A model generated the notes under the pieces. It ran no database searches and was not told the DNA's origin. It saw nothing but the letters and a program-made list of their open reading frames with translations. Below are positions 29,337 to 37,435 of a stretch of 64,000 nucleotides of DNA, in pieces (within the stretch, counting starts at the first letter, position 1; every line of letters starts with the position of its first letter). The DNA lies in assembly GCA_944381485.1 (NCBI GenBank), contig CALWLI010000025.1:30260-94259 (forward strand), given 5' to 3'. Source of the DNA: an uncultured Lachnospiraceae bacterium (GTDB lineage Bacteria; Bacillota; Clostridia; Lachnospirales; Lachnospiraceae). Position numbers and translations under genes: made by a program.

Positions 29337-30995
29337 CTATCTGTCAGCTCTGTATATCACCATATCATCAGGTATCTCGGAAGCGTCAGCATCATAGCTG
29401 ATCTCATCTCCTGCATGCTCGTCATTCTCAGCATCTCTGTCATATTCAAAGGCTGCCCCGTCTACCCATACAGGTTTGTGGTCATCGTCATCCGTATATC
29501 CGTAATATCTGTCTTCATTGATAAGTATATATCCGCCGTCTCCGTCTTTAAGAGCCTTCTCATCTCCCTTCTGGAGAGTTCCTCCGGAATTCACAACTGC
29601 GAAGCTTCCGTCGGAAAGCTCTACAAGGCCGTATTTCATCTCCTTGTCAGCGGCGAGGAGAAGTCCGTTGATATAGTACTTTCTGCTTACCTCCTCAAGC
29701 ACTCCACCCGAGCCGTAAGCCTTTCCGTCCTTGTTAAAGCCGAAGGTATATGTGTCATCGGAGAGATCTATCTTTATGCTCTTTCCGGTCTTCATCTGTC
29801 CGCCCTTTTCCTCGTCGGCATCAAAGTAATAGAGATCTCCGTCGGAAAGCTCGTCAAAGTGTTCGCTTGAGCTGTTCTTGAAGTCCTCGGCCTCCAGATC
29901 ATCCTCGTCCACAGTCAGGTTGTCAGAGAAGCTTCCGTCCTTTAAAAGCACGAACTCTGTCTGCATCCTTCCGATATTGTCAAAGGCGTACTTCTTTCCC
30001 TTTACCTTGGCTATTCCGTTGGTCTCTGATTTTCCGCTCTTGTCAACATAGAACCAGCTGTACTCGTCATCGTTGTAGTCCTCAGGATCCATGTCCTCAT
30101 CAGGCACAGCATATACCCAGGTATCCTTCATAAGATGTCCGTCTATGTCATCTGAAAAATACTTGTAGGAGGGACTTGCTGTGGGTGAAGTTGAAGTGTT
30201 TGTGTCTATCCAGCTTGAGAGCATAACTCCGTTTTTGTCAAATATATATTTGGAACCGTTTATAGTCTTTTCAACAGTCTCCTTGTTGCTTGAGGGTATG
30301 GTCTTTTTTCCGCTTGAGTCAAAAAAGAACCAGAGCACATCCTTATCCTCATAGCTTATGCCGTCCACATTGCTGTCCTCTTCCGAGCCCTCCTCATACT
30401 GAAGCCAGGTATTCTTTCTCATGACTCCGTCGTCAAAATCTCCGAAGTAGTATCTGGCCTCCATGAAGGGATCGTCCTCGTCTGTTATAAGCTCTCCGTC
30501 CTCCTCGGTCCATCCGTAGAGCATCTTTCCGTCCTCGTCAAAGCCATAGGTCTTTCCGTCTATGGATCTGGTATAAATATTGTCGCTGTCAGACTTTTTT
30601 CTTGCGGCCTTTCCCGCACTGTCAAAGTAATACCAGTTCGACTCTCCGCTTCCGTCATCGTAGAGTATCCAGCTGTTTTTTACCATGGCACCGTCGGAGT
30701 TGAAGTAATATATATTTTCCTCATCATCCTCATACATGTAGTTTCTTACCATGCGTCCGTCAGAGCCGAGATAGTACCAGTTGTCATCAGACTTTTTCAG
30801 CTCGTTGGTGACAAGGGCGTCATTGCTGCCGTAATAATACCACTCTCCGTCCGTAAGCTGCCAGCCCTGAGCGGCATAGCTGTCCATTCCTGCAAATATA
30901 TCAGATAAAACTGCCGTATCTCCCATACCTCCGGCAAAGAGGGCCATCAATGCCCCTGCGGATAATGCAGCAGTGATTTTACCTTTCTTTCTCAT
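29337..30995 (-). CDS. Secreted cell-wall-binding repeat protein
   Basis: A 552-residue secreted protein. An N-terminal signal peptide (basic start, hydrophobic stretch about 8-25) is followed by many choline-binding/glucan-binding-type repeats. Each has a G-x-W-Y-Y-[FYL] core such as DGEWYYYGSNDA, DNWYYLGSDGRM and SNWYYFDSAGKA. The repeats are very acidic, rich in Asp and Glu, with irregular spacing. No catalytic domain was seen. Such repeats attach to teichoic-acid choline or polysaccharide; function may be adhesion or wall scaffolding. It lies next to an L,D-transpeptidase. Confidence 0.83.
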   Translation of the reverse strand: MRKKGKITAALSAGALMALFAGGMGDTAVLSDIFAGMDSYAAQGWQLTDGEWYYYGSNDALVTNELKKSDDNWYYLGSDGRMVRNYMYEDDEENIYYFNSDGAMVKNSWILYDDGSGESNWYYFDSAGKAARKKSDSDNIYTRSIDGKTYGFDEDGKMLYGWTEEDGELITDEDDPFMEARYYFGDFDDGVMRKNTWLQYEEGSEEDSNVDGISYEDKDVLWFFFDSSGKKTIPSSNKETVEKTINGSKYIFDKNGVMLSSWIDTNTSTSPTASPSYKYFSDDIDGHLMKDTWVYAVPDEDMDPEDYNDDEYSWFYVDKSGKSETNGIAKVKGKKYAFDNIGRMQTEFVLLKDGSFSDNLTVDEDDLEAEDFKNSSSEHFDELSDGDLYYFDADEEKGGQMKTGKSIKIDLSDDTYTFGFNKDGKAYGSGGVLEEVSRKYYINGLLLAADKEMKYGLVELSDGSFAVVNSGGTLQKGDEKALKDGDGGYILINEDRYYGYTDDDDHKPVWVDGAAFEYDRDAENDEHAGDEISYDADASEIPDDMVIYRADR

Positions 30996-31029
30996 AAAAC
31001 TGTAAAGTCTCCTTTCTTTTGATAAATAA

Positions 31030-31112
31030 ATTATATACCCTCGGGCCGAAAAAAAATACGGAAGAATTTCGGTATTGTCTTACGATTTATTGCAGTATTC
31101 GGCCTTTTCCGT
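31030..31112. promoter_or_regulatory. Promoter region with interlocked inverted repeats upstream of the wall-binding gene
   Basis: On the minus strand a TATAAT (31030-31035) serves the wall-binding gene, with a poor -35 box. Upstream are inverted pairs GGCCGAA (31044-31050) / TTCGGCC (31098-31104) and ACGGAA (31058-31063) / TTCCGT (31107-31112). A further TTCGG at 31068-31072 can pair with the first arm. The pairs interlock rather than nest. They lie upstream of the expected transcript start, so a protein operator is more likely than an RNA element. Confidence 0.4.
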
Positions 31113-31158
31113 TCTAAAATTTTAATATATTAAGGTTTCTTTAAATTTCTCCATAAAA

Positions 31159-31182
31159 ATCGGAAGCACCAAGGCTTCCGAT
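31159..31182 (-). terminator. Terminator of the L,D-transpeptidase gene
   Basis: A 9-bp stem, ATCGGAAGC / GCTTCCGAT, with a 6-nt loop and a TTTTT tail on the minus strand, 9 nt after the stop codon of the 31191-32600 gene. Confidence 0.88.
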
Positions 31183-31190
31183 CACAGTTA

Positions 31191-32600
31191 TTAATAATTG
31201 TAGCATATTACAGGGCATCCCACATAGATGAGATCATAGAGAGCGGGGGCCTTTGAAGGAGGAAGATTTACACATCCGTGAGACCCTGAGGTCTTGTAGA
31301 TGCTTCCGCCGAAGCTGCCTCTCCAGTTGGCATCGTGGAGTCCTATGCCTCCGTTAAAAGGCATCCAGTAGGATACAGGGCTCTCATACTCGTAGCTTCC
31401 GTCCGCCTGCTTTGCTCCTCTTAACACCCTGTCCCTCTCCTTTGAGTAAATGGAGTAGATACCTGCGGGAGTAGTGTAGTTCTTGGAAACATTTCCCGTT
31501 ACACAGGGAGCATCCCATACGAGGGCTCCGTCCTTTATCATGTATACATGCTGGCCTGTAAGGTCCACCTCCACATAGGTGCTTCCCCAGTCATTTCCCG
31601 TCTCGGAAGCGGCCTTCCTCGAATACTCCGGAACTCTCTCCTGAGTAGTGCCTGTCCTTATCATGCCTATAAGGGCTGCCGCCTCCTTGTCTCTGTCTAT
31701 GGCCCAGCCGTAGCTTCCGCTTACAGCCACATCCCTTCCTGTTGCCGTCCTCAGGACTCTGGTGGTGCCGGAGGTATCATACTTTGCCTTGAGACTGTCG
31801 ATATAGGCATATACCTGATCGGAGTTAACACCCATGAGACCTCCCTCGTCAGAGCCTGTAAGCCAAGTGACTATTACTGAGCCCGGCAAGGTCTCCACAT
31901 TTCCTCTGATGCGGTAGCTTATGGTCATATCTATGCATTTATTCATATCCTCAAGGAGCTTCTTGAGTCCGGCATCCTCGGAGGTCACCGTCACCTCGTC
32001 GTATACACCGAGGCTGTTAAGATCCACAGATGTGCTTCCCGCAGTCACGGCCTGAGTTATGGCCTCCTTGGTCTTTTCCACATTGAGGCTGTCACCGTAG
32101 ACCTCAGGTATTATACTGAATTTTTGGCCTTCTGAGTAGGCTGTGATGTAGGCGTTGGAGGTCTTTTGCTGATTTGCTATGCAGTCAAGGGAATCTATCC
32201 TTCCGCTGAGCTTATCCTGATTGAAGGATACAGATACCTGCATCTCAGTGTTTATGGGGATCTCGCTTCCGAATACCCTTCCTGCGGCGTTCTGTCTCTG
32301 CAAAAGATCGGTGAGAAGCTCAGGAGCCACGGTAGTGCTCAAGTCTATCTCGCTTCCGTATATCCTCTCGCTCATGCCGTTCTTCTCATATATAGTCAGG
32401 CTGTAGGTGTTGCTGTAAGAATCCGCCAGGGCCTTTCCCGCTTCCTCCACCGAGCGTCCTCCTACCACGACTCCGTTTATCTGAGTGCCGGCGATAAAGG
32501 TTTTTGTTATATCATCCTCGGCAAAAGCACTGCCTGCAGCAGCAAGGGACAGCACTCCTGCCATAAGTAATATCTTTAAATTCTTTTTTAAACTGTTCAT
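31191..32600 (-). CDS. YkuD-type L,D-transpeptidase with peptidoglycan-binding domains
   Basis: A 469-residue exported wall enzyme. It has a signal peptide (about 1-27, ending in AAGSAFAED), two PG_binding_4-like regions (about 35-300), then a YkuD catalytic domain. The catalytic motif is SHGCVN with Cys443, preceded by a His in GGIGLHDANWRG. It makes 3-3 cross-links or tethers proteins to peptidoglycan and is insensitive to most beta-lactams. An extended -10 promoter (TGCTATAAT) lies about 40 nt upstream at 32638-32646. Confidence 0.92.
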   Translation of the reverse strand: MNSLKKNLKILLMAGVLSLAAAGSAFAEDDITKTFIAGTQINGVVVGGRSVEEAGKALADSYSNTYSLTIYEKNGMSERIYGSEIDLSTTVAPELLTDLLQRQNAAGRVFGSEIPINTEMQVSVSFNQDKLSGRIDSLDCIANQQKTSNAYITAYSEGQKFSIIPEVYGDSLNVEKTKEAITQAVTAGSTSVDLNSLGVYDEVTVTSEDAGLKKLLEDMNKCIDMTISYRIRGNVETLPGSVIVTWLTGSDEGGLMGVNSDQVYAYIDSLKAKYDTSGTTRVLRTATGRDVAVSGSYGWAIDRDKEAAALIGMIRTGTTQERVPEYSRKAASETGNDWGSTYVEVDLTGQHVYMIKDGALVWDAPCVTGNVSKNYTTPAGIYSIYSKERDRVLRGAKQADGSYEYESPVSYWMPFNGGIGLHDANWRGSFGGSIYKTSGSHGCVNLPPSKAPALYDLIYVGCPVICYNY

Positions 32601-32637
32601 ATATTTCCGAACCTCTGATCATAAACTTGCAGTGATA

Positions 32638-32646
32638 ATTATAGCA
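32638..32646 (-). promoter_or_regulatory. Extended -10 promoter of the L,D-transpeptidase gene
   Basis: The minus strand reads TGCTATAAT, an extended -10 with a perfect hexamer. No good -35 box is found at 17 nt. The expected start is about 30 nt upstream of the ATG. Confidence 0.45.
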
Positions 32647-32672
32647 CAGAGGCCGTCAAAAATTCCTTACGT

Positions 32673-33512
32673 TTATTTTACATCTTCGCGAAGGGGCACC
32701 GGGGCTCCTATGTTTATGTCCAGTGCGCTTTCTGCGTGCTCGACGGTCTTTAGGTTTCTGTACCTTTCTCTGAGCCATTCGTCAGAAAAATGCTCGTCGG
32801 CATATCTCTCGGCCCAGTTCGAGGCCGGTATGTCCTCGGCTCTGGTCTTCATCCTGTAGAGAGCGGCGGCGGACACGCAGATGTCAAAGGCAAAAAATAT
32901 TATGAGGATAAAGGTCAGCAGCTTTCCGAAGGTACAGGGAAGCTTCTCTATGCCATGGCTCATCCAGGGATATATCAGCTTGAGCCATACCAATGCCATT
33001 ATTCCCCAGAAAAAGCAAAAGAGCAGGTTTATTCTGCCGTTTAAATTAAAAGGCACATGGCTGTAATCCCAGAATACGCAGCCGAACATCTTCTCTGTAA
33101 ATACGGAGCACAGATATTCAAAGGCTCCTCCCAAAACGGTTCCCGACAAAAATATGTATCTGTCATCCTTTCCTATAAGCCTGTGCAAAAATAGGGTCAA
33201 GAGGAAGCAGCCAAGCCCCCATACTATGGAAAACTGTCCGAAGACCAGAGAGCTTCTGCTCATCCACTCTCCGGCAGTGGCCCTGCACCAAAGAGTTTCA
33301 ACTATGTCTCCGTAAAAGGAGCCCAGGACGAAAACCCAAAACAGCTTGTAAAAGCCGCAGCCCTTGGCAAAGATCTTCTTTTTGCTTTCATCCCTGTCGT
33401 CCTCCCGGGGCCTCTCCGCCCTCTTAAATACTTCATCCCTCTTTTCCCTGTATTTTCCGTATACTCTCTTTCCTTTGTTCAGTAACTCAGAGTCGCTCGC
33501 TCTATTTTTCAT
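32673..33512 (-). CDS. CmpB-like (putative ABC-transporter type IV) membrane protein
   Basis: A 279-residue protein with a charged N-terminal 45 residues, then about six membrane segments. It shows the family pattern FYGDIVETLWCRATAGEWMSRSS and GAFEYLCSVFTEKMFGCVFWDYSH (PF06541, named for a putative ABC permease). No ATPase is next to it, so the transport name is doubtful. The C-terminal 70 residues are soluble. Its start overlaps the MATE gene by 11 nt. Confidence 0.78.
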   Translation of the reverse strand: MKNRASDSELLNKGKRVYGKYREKRDEVFKRAERPREDDRDESKKKIFAKGCGFYKLFWVFVLGSFYGDIVETLWCRATAGEWMSRSSLVFGQFSIVWGLGCFLLTLFLHRLIGKDDRYIFLSGTVLGGAFEYLCSVFTEKMFGCVFWDYSHVPFNLNGRINLLFCFFWGIMALVWLKLIYPWMSHGIEKLPCTFGKLLTFILIIFFAFDICVSAAALYRMKTRAEDIPASNWAERYADEHFSDEWLRERYRNLKTVEHAESALDINIGAPVPLREDVK

Positions 33513-34878
33513 GTCCTTCCTCCGCTTTTTCTGTCAATTCTGCAAGTATTCCCTTTACTATGATGCCGGCTATTATGACACTCATTATATCCGCCACTGT
33601 CTGAGACATCTCTATTCCCAAAAGTCCGAAAAACTTCGGGAAGATCATAAGCACCGGTATCAGACATATGCCCTGTCTGAGAAGAGATATTATGCTTGAT
33701 CTGAAGCCGTAGCCTATAGTCTGAGTAAACATATTGCTCATGGTTATAAAGCCCAAAAGGGGAAGCGTCAGAGCCTGAAGTCTCAAGGTGAGTGTGCCTA
33801 TTGCCACCACCTCCAAGTCCTCCTTTCTGAACATGGCTATTATGGGCTCTGCAAATATAAAGGAGACCGCGGCAAATATAAAGAGTACCACCGTGGAAAC
33901 CTTTATGCAAAAGCCGAAGGCTCTCTTTACCCTGTCATAGTTCCCCGCTCCGAAGTTGAAGCCTGCCACAGGCTGAAAGCCCTGGCCGAAGCCTATCACC
34001 GCGGAATTTAAAAAATTCATGAACCTGTTTACAATGCTTACCGCCGCGATTGCCGCATCCCCGTAGGGCTGAGCCGCATGGTTAAGTATTATCACAGAGA
34101 TGCTCGATATTCCCTGTCTTGTGAGAGATGGTATACCGCTTATTAAAATATTCCTGTACATTCTCAGCTCAGGTCTTATATCGGATATCCTTATGGGTAT
34201 ACAGGACCTGTTAAAGTTGCACTGACAAAGAAGTATGACAAAGGAGACCACCTGACTGAAGCCTGTGGCTATTGCCGCCCCGGATATGCCCATATCAAAG
34301 CCGAATATCAGTATGGGATCAAGTATCATGTTGAGTATGCCTCCTGTGGTGATGCCCACCATGGCATAAAAGGCATTCCCCTGAAACCTCAGCATGTTGT
34401 TCATTCCGAAGGAACACATCATAAAGGGAGCCGCATACAGTATGTACTTTGCATAGTCCACCGCATAGGGGGCTATGGTATCTGTGGCCCCAAGTACTAT
34501 GACAAGGCTGTCCAGGCAGCTTAGGCATATCGCAGCCAGGATCACTCCCACTATAAACTCGGTTATCCAGCCTACTGCCGCATAGCGCTGTGCGGCTTCC
34601 CTCTTCTGCTGTCCCAAAAGCCTTGCTATATTGTTTCCGGTGCCCATGCCTATCATAAAGGCCAGCGCCTGTATTATTGCCATGAGAGAAAAAATTATGC
34701 CTACAGCTCCCGCCGCGGAGGTTCCCAGCTTGCTGACAAAAAAGGTATCTGCCATATTATAGATAGAGGTGACCAACATGCTTATGATGGTCGGTATGGC
34801 CATCTTCGGTATCAGAGTCTCCACCGGTTCTCTCATCATTTGTTCATAGCGCTCCTCCTGAGTCACCGCTCCCTTCAT
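33502..34878 (-). CDS. MATE family efflux transporter
   Basis: About 458 residues from the ATG at 34878, which has GGGAGG 7 nt upstream; an ATG at 34899 lacks such a site. Twelve predicted membrane helices and MATE/NorM-type features: a start with LIPKMAIPTIISMLVTSIYNMADTFFV, and a central GFGQGFQPVAGFNFGA segment typical of the DinF/NorM-like clostridial group. Such pumps export cations and drugs in exchange for Na+ or H+. Substrate unknown. Confidence 0.92.
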   Translation of the reverse strand: MKGAVTQEERYEQMMREPVETLIPKMAIPTIISMLVTSIYNMADTFFVSKLGTSAAGAVGIIFSLMAIIQALAFMIGMGTGNNIARLLGQQKREAAQRYAAVGWITEFIVGVILAAICLSCLDSLVIVLGATDTIAPYAVDYAKYILYAAPFMMCSFGMNNMLRFQGNAFYAMVGITTGGILNMILDPILIFGFDMGISGAAIATGFSQVVSFVILLCQCNFNRSCIPIRISDIRPELRMYRNILISGIPSLTRQGISSISVIILNHAAQPYGDAAIAAVSIVNRFMNFLNSAVIGFGQGFQPVAGFNFGAGNYDRVKRAFGFCIKVSTVVLFIFAAVSFIFAEPIIAMFRKEDLEVVAIGTLTLRLQALTLPLLGFITMSNMFTQTIGYGFRSSIISLLRQGICLIPVLMIFPKFFGLLGIEMSQTVADIMSVIIAGIIVKGILAELTEKAEEGHEK

Positions 34879-34904
34879 ATCAACACCTCCCTCAGGCAAA
34901 TTTT

Positions 34905-34955
34905 AAAAGGGCTGCCGCAAATAAACAAATCCGTCTCTTTGCAACAATCCCTTTT
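34905..34955 (-). terminator. Possible terminator after the HAD gene
   Basis: AAAAGGG (34905-34911) and CCCTTTT (34949-34955) form an outer stem, and GCAAA / TTTGC an inner one, with an internal loop. On the minus strand it ends in CCCTTTT and lies just after the stop of the 34960-35640 gene. The large loop makes the call weak. Confidence 0.35.
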
Positions 34956-34959
34956 TTAC

Positions 34960-35640
34960 TTACTGTTCAATGATTATCCTTGTTATGTCCTCCACAGTCT
35001 CAGCGAGATAATCGGCGCCTCCCTTTAAGAGTTCCTCCTTACTGCCGTACCCATAAAGAACTCCCAAGGCCTGAGCCGACATCTCCTTCGCCGAAGTCAT
35101 GTCGTAGTATCTGTCTCCGACCATGACCGCATTCTCAGGATCTTTTATATCATTCGTCTTGAGTATGTATCTTATCACATCTGTCTTTGACCTTCTGGCA
35201 TTGGGATCGGCCTCTGCCACAGCTCCCACTCTGTCCTCCGTCACTCCCGCCATAAAGCAGAAGTACTGAGACAGACCGAAGTGCTCTATTATCTGTATGG
35301 CCATATGCTCCGGCTTTGCAGTGCAAAGCATAAGCTTTTTTCCGTGAGCATACAGGGTCTTCAGCACCTCCTCTATGCCGGGGTAGACATAGTTCTCAAA
35401 TTTTCCCCTGTCACTGTAGTATTCTCTGAATATTTTTATGGCAAGGTTGATATCGTCGCCCTTCAGCCCGTAAACATTTTCATAGGTGAATTGAAGAGGC
35501 GGGCCGATAACAGATCTGAAGGTCTCCGGAACAGGCTCTATGCCCAGCTCCGACAGAGAATATTTAAGAGCATTTATAATACCCTCATATGAATCCGTCA
35601 GCGTACCGTCCAGATCAAAAAGAATATATTTCTTATCCAT
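34960..35640 (-). CDS. HAD family phosphatase (phosphoglycolate phosphatase-like)
   Basis: About 226 residues from the ATG at 35640 (GGGAG 4 nt upstream; an ATG at 35691 would add a hydrophobic leader). HAD motifs: DLDGTLTDS (nucleophile and acid Asp near 9 and 11), a cap domain, a CTAKPE second-motif Thr, a conserved Lys, and MVGDRYYDM with the acidic pair. The overall layout matches Gph-type phosphatases, but the substrate is open. Confidence 0.87.
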   Translation of the reverse strand: MDKKYILFDLDGTLTDSYEGIINALKYSLSELGIEPVPETFRSVIGPPLQFTYENVYGLKGDDINLAIKIFREYYSDRGKFENYVYPGIEEVLKTLYAHGKKLMLCTAKPEHMAIQIIEHFGLSQYFCFMAGVTEDRVGAVAEADPNARRSKTDVIRYILKTNDIKDPENAVMVGDRYYDMTSAKEMSAQALGVLYGYGSKEELLKGGADYLAETVEDITRIIIEQ

Positions 35641-35735
35641 AATACTCCCGATTTTTGTCAAAAATATCAAATATGATGTATATGCAAACACGTATATTTT
35701 ACCACTTTATATATATATAGGCAAGTAAATTTGTT

Positions 35736-35936
35736 CTAGTCCCCCACATATTCCATTATTTCACCTATATTGCAATCTAAGGACCTGCAAATCTTTTCCA
35801 GGGAGTACAGGGATACAGGCTCGTTATTTTTGAGCTTGATGAAGGTTCCGGGAGAGATTTTCGCCTTTTCTCTCATGTAGGAGTAAGGCAAGCTCTCCTT
35901 TTTGAGTTTGATCCAAAGTTTTCTGTAGCTTATCAC
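35736..35936 (-). CDS. Small XRE-type HTH protein (first of a pair)
   Basis: A 66-residue protein that is nearly all helix-turn-helix domain: MREKAKISPGTFIKLKNNEPVSLYSLEKICRSLDCNIGEIMEY. This is close to the YozG/Cro-like family of small regulators that often control adjacent genes. No effector or oligomer domain is seen. It lies 6 nt after the next small HTH gene, and a similar fold suggests duplication. Target unknown. Confidence 0.75.
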   Translation of the reverse strand: MISYRKLWIKLKKESLPYSYMREKAKISPGTFIKLKNNEPVSLYSLEKICRSLDCNIGEIMEYVGD

Positions 35937-35942
35937 ATTTCA

Positions 35943-36158
35943 TCACTCCTCATCATCACATATCATTATTATGTCCTCCACCCGACAGTCCAGGATACTG
36001 CATAGCCTGTCTATGAGATCCGTATTGACATACTTATTGTGCTTCATATAGTATATCCTGCTCTTTGAAACTCCGAATTCCTTAAAAAGCTTGTACTGAC
36101 TTATGCCCTTTCTGCTCATATGTTCAAAAACCCCTCTGTAATTTATCATTGCCTTCAC
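35943..36158 (-). CDS. Small XRE-type HTH protein (second of a pair)
   Basis: A 71-residue HTH protein (YRGVFEHMSRKGISQYKLFKEFGVSKSRIYYMKHNKYVNTDLIDRLCSILDCRVEDIIM) with a Cro/C1-type fold and a short acidic tail. It shares the overall plan of the next gene but only weak sequence likeness. The two run on one strand and are translated almost without a gap. No toxin-like partner is adjacent. Confidence 0.75.
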   Translation of the reverse strand: MKAMINYRGVFEHMSRKGISQYKLFKEFGVSKSRIYYMKHNKYVNTDLIDRLCSILDCRVEDIIMICDDEE

Positions 36159-36206
36159 CCCTCTTATATTTATTTACATAATATTTTACATTTTCAGACA
36201 CATAAA

Positions 36207-36248
36207 AAAAGAGCCTGGTGGAAGGAATTCCTTCCACCAGGCTCTTTT
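36207..36248. terminator. Perfect 42-nt palindromic terminator
   Basis: A 21-bp perfect stem with essentially no loop runs from AAAAGAGCCTGG to CCAGGCTCTTTT, centred on an EcoRI-like GAATTC at 36226-36231. It lies 2 nt after the stop of the metallo-beta-lactamase-fold gene. Both flanks are A- or T-rich, so it can end transcription in both directions. It separates that gene from the two small HTH genes. Confidence 0.85.
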
Positions 36249-36250
36249 AA

Positions 36251-37258
36251 TTATCGCAAATTTATGTCCTTGTCATAAGTACAGTAGTTTTTGCTTATAT
36301 TCATTTTTTTGATCCACTGTTTTGTCTCATAGGTCTTAAGGCCTCCGGTGTTGCCGAATTGGGCATCAAACAACCAGGGCGGGCAGCTCCATATGCAGGC
36401 CTTGGGAGAAAGCTCCCTGTAAAAATCCTCCTTCACCCCGTTTTGCCCGTGGTGGGCCATCACACAGTAGTCTGCCTCGATGCCTGCGAGCACCCCCTGC
36501 TCAAGAAGTATGTCCCCTCCGTCAGGTCCCATGTCTCCCGCTATGAAAAAGTGCTTGCCCTCAAACAGGATATCATACATTATCCCTGAGTCATTTATGG
36601 CATAGCTGCTGTTTTCAATCTTCATAGGATCGTTCAAAACTTTAACTGAGACATTCTCAGATACGGTGATCACATCTCCTCTTTTTATGTCACTGTGTAG
36701 GGAGGGACCATCGACAGAATTTTTTTCCTCCTCAAGCTCGGTCATAAGGTTCCAAACCATGCCCTGCTCCTCAGGAGCTGTCTCAGCATACCACATAAAA
36801 TTGTGGAAATTATAATATATATTTTTTATTTTTATTCCTGCTGTATTATTGTGAAGTATCTCATAGAGGGCACCCACATGGTCATCCTGAGGATGAGTGA
36901 TTATCCATGCGTCAACAGTGCCTCCCAGTTCCTTTATGGTGCCTGAAAGCTTGTCGGCGTTTTCAGGAACGCCACCGTCAACTATAAGAAGGCTTCCGTC
37001 TGCAGCCTTGAAAACTCCGCTAAGCTGCTGCCTTTTTGATGCATCATTTGACTGGAATATTACCTTTCCCCCCATAAATTGAGGTTCCAGATCAAAATTA
37101 TCCGTCCTGAAGTCCAGGTAAGACGCCTCCACTCCGGGCCCCTTGAGCTCCCTTCCCTGATAGATCACATTTACAGTCTGTCCGAAAGCCTCTGAAGCGC
37201 CGGTAACGGACAGGGCCAGCAGCACCGAAAATGCGGCTTTTCTCATGGGTATTTTCAT
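36251..37258 (-). CDS. Secreted metallo-beta-lactamase-fold hydrolase
   Basis: About 335 residues from the ATG at 37258, which has GGGAG 7 nt upstream. An N-terminal signal peptide (about 1-27, ends near EAFGQ) is followed by an MBL fold. The metal motif reads THPQDDH, so the second His of HxHxDH is Gln, as in several ComEC-type exported MBL domains. Later ligands are in AGDMGPDGG and CVMAHHGQNG. The substrate may be a nucleic acid or phosphodiester, but this is inference. It diverges from dtd. Confidence 0.8.
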   Translation of the reverse strand: MKIPMRKAAFSVLLALSVTGASEAFGQTVNVIYQGRELKGPGVEASYLDFRTDNFDLEPQFMGGKVIFQSNDASKRQQLSGVFKAADGSLLIVDGGVPENADKLSGTIKELGGTVDAWIITHPQDDHVGALYEILHNNTAGIKIKNIYYNFHNFMWYAETAPEEQGMVWNLMTELEEEKNSVDGPSLHSDIKRGDVITVSENVSVKVLNDPMKIENSSYAINDSGIMYDILFEGKHFFIAGDMGPDGGDILLEQGVLAGIEADYCVMAHHGQNGVKEDFYRELSPKACIWSCPPWLFDAQFGNTGGLKTYETKQWIKKMNISKNYCTYDKDINLR

Positions 37259-37354
37259 TACAACTTCTCCCAATACTCTGTTGTCCTCGATTTTTCGATC
37301 TGACTCATACAGTATTACTATACTTGAAAGGGGATATTAAAGCAATATATATTC

Positions 37355-37383
37355 TTTACAGCTGCAGTGACAGCTATTATAAT
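37355..37383 (+). promoter_or_regulatory. Promoter of dtd
   Basis: TTTACA (37355-37360) and a perfect TATAAT (37378-37383) are 17 nt apart. A CTGAC-N6-GTCAG inverted repeat (37400-37415) lies just after the expected start site and could be an operator. Confidence 0.7.
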
Positions 37384-37435
37384 TTTTTCTGACGATTTTC
37401 TGACGCATAAGTCAGCAGAAAGGACATAGAATGAA

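Noticed and set aside
31030-31112. RNA pseudoknot riboswitch before the wall-binding gene
   Set aside because: The interlocked arms lie upstream of the likely transcript start, so they would not be in the mRNA made from the visible promoter.
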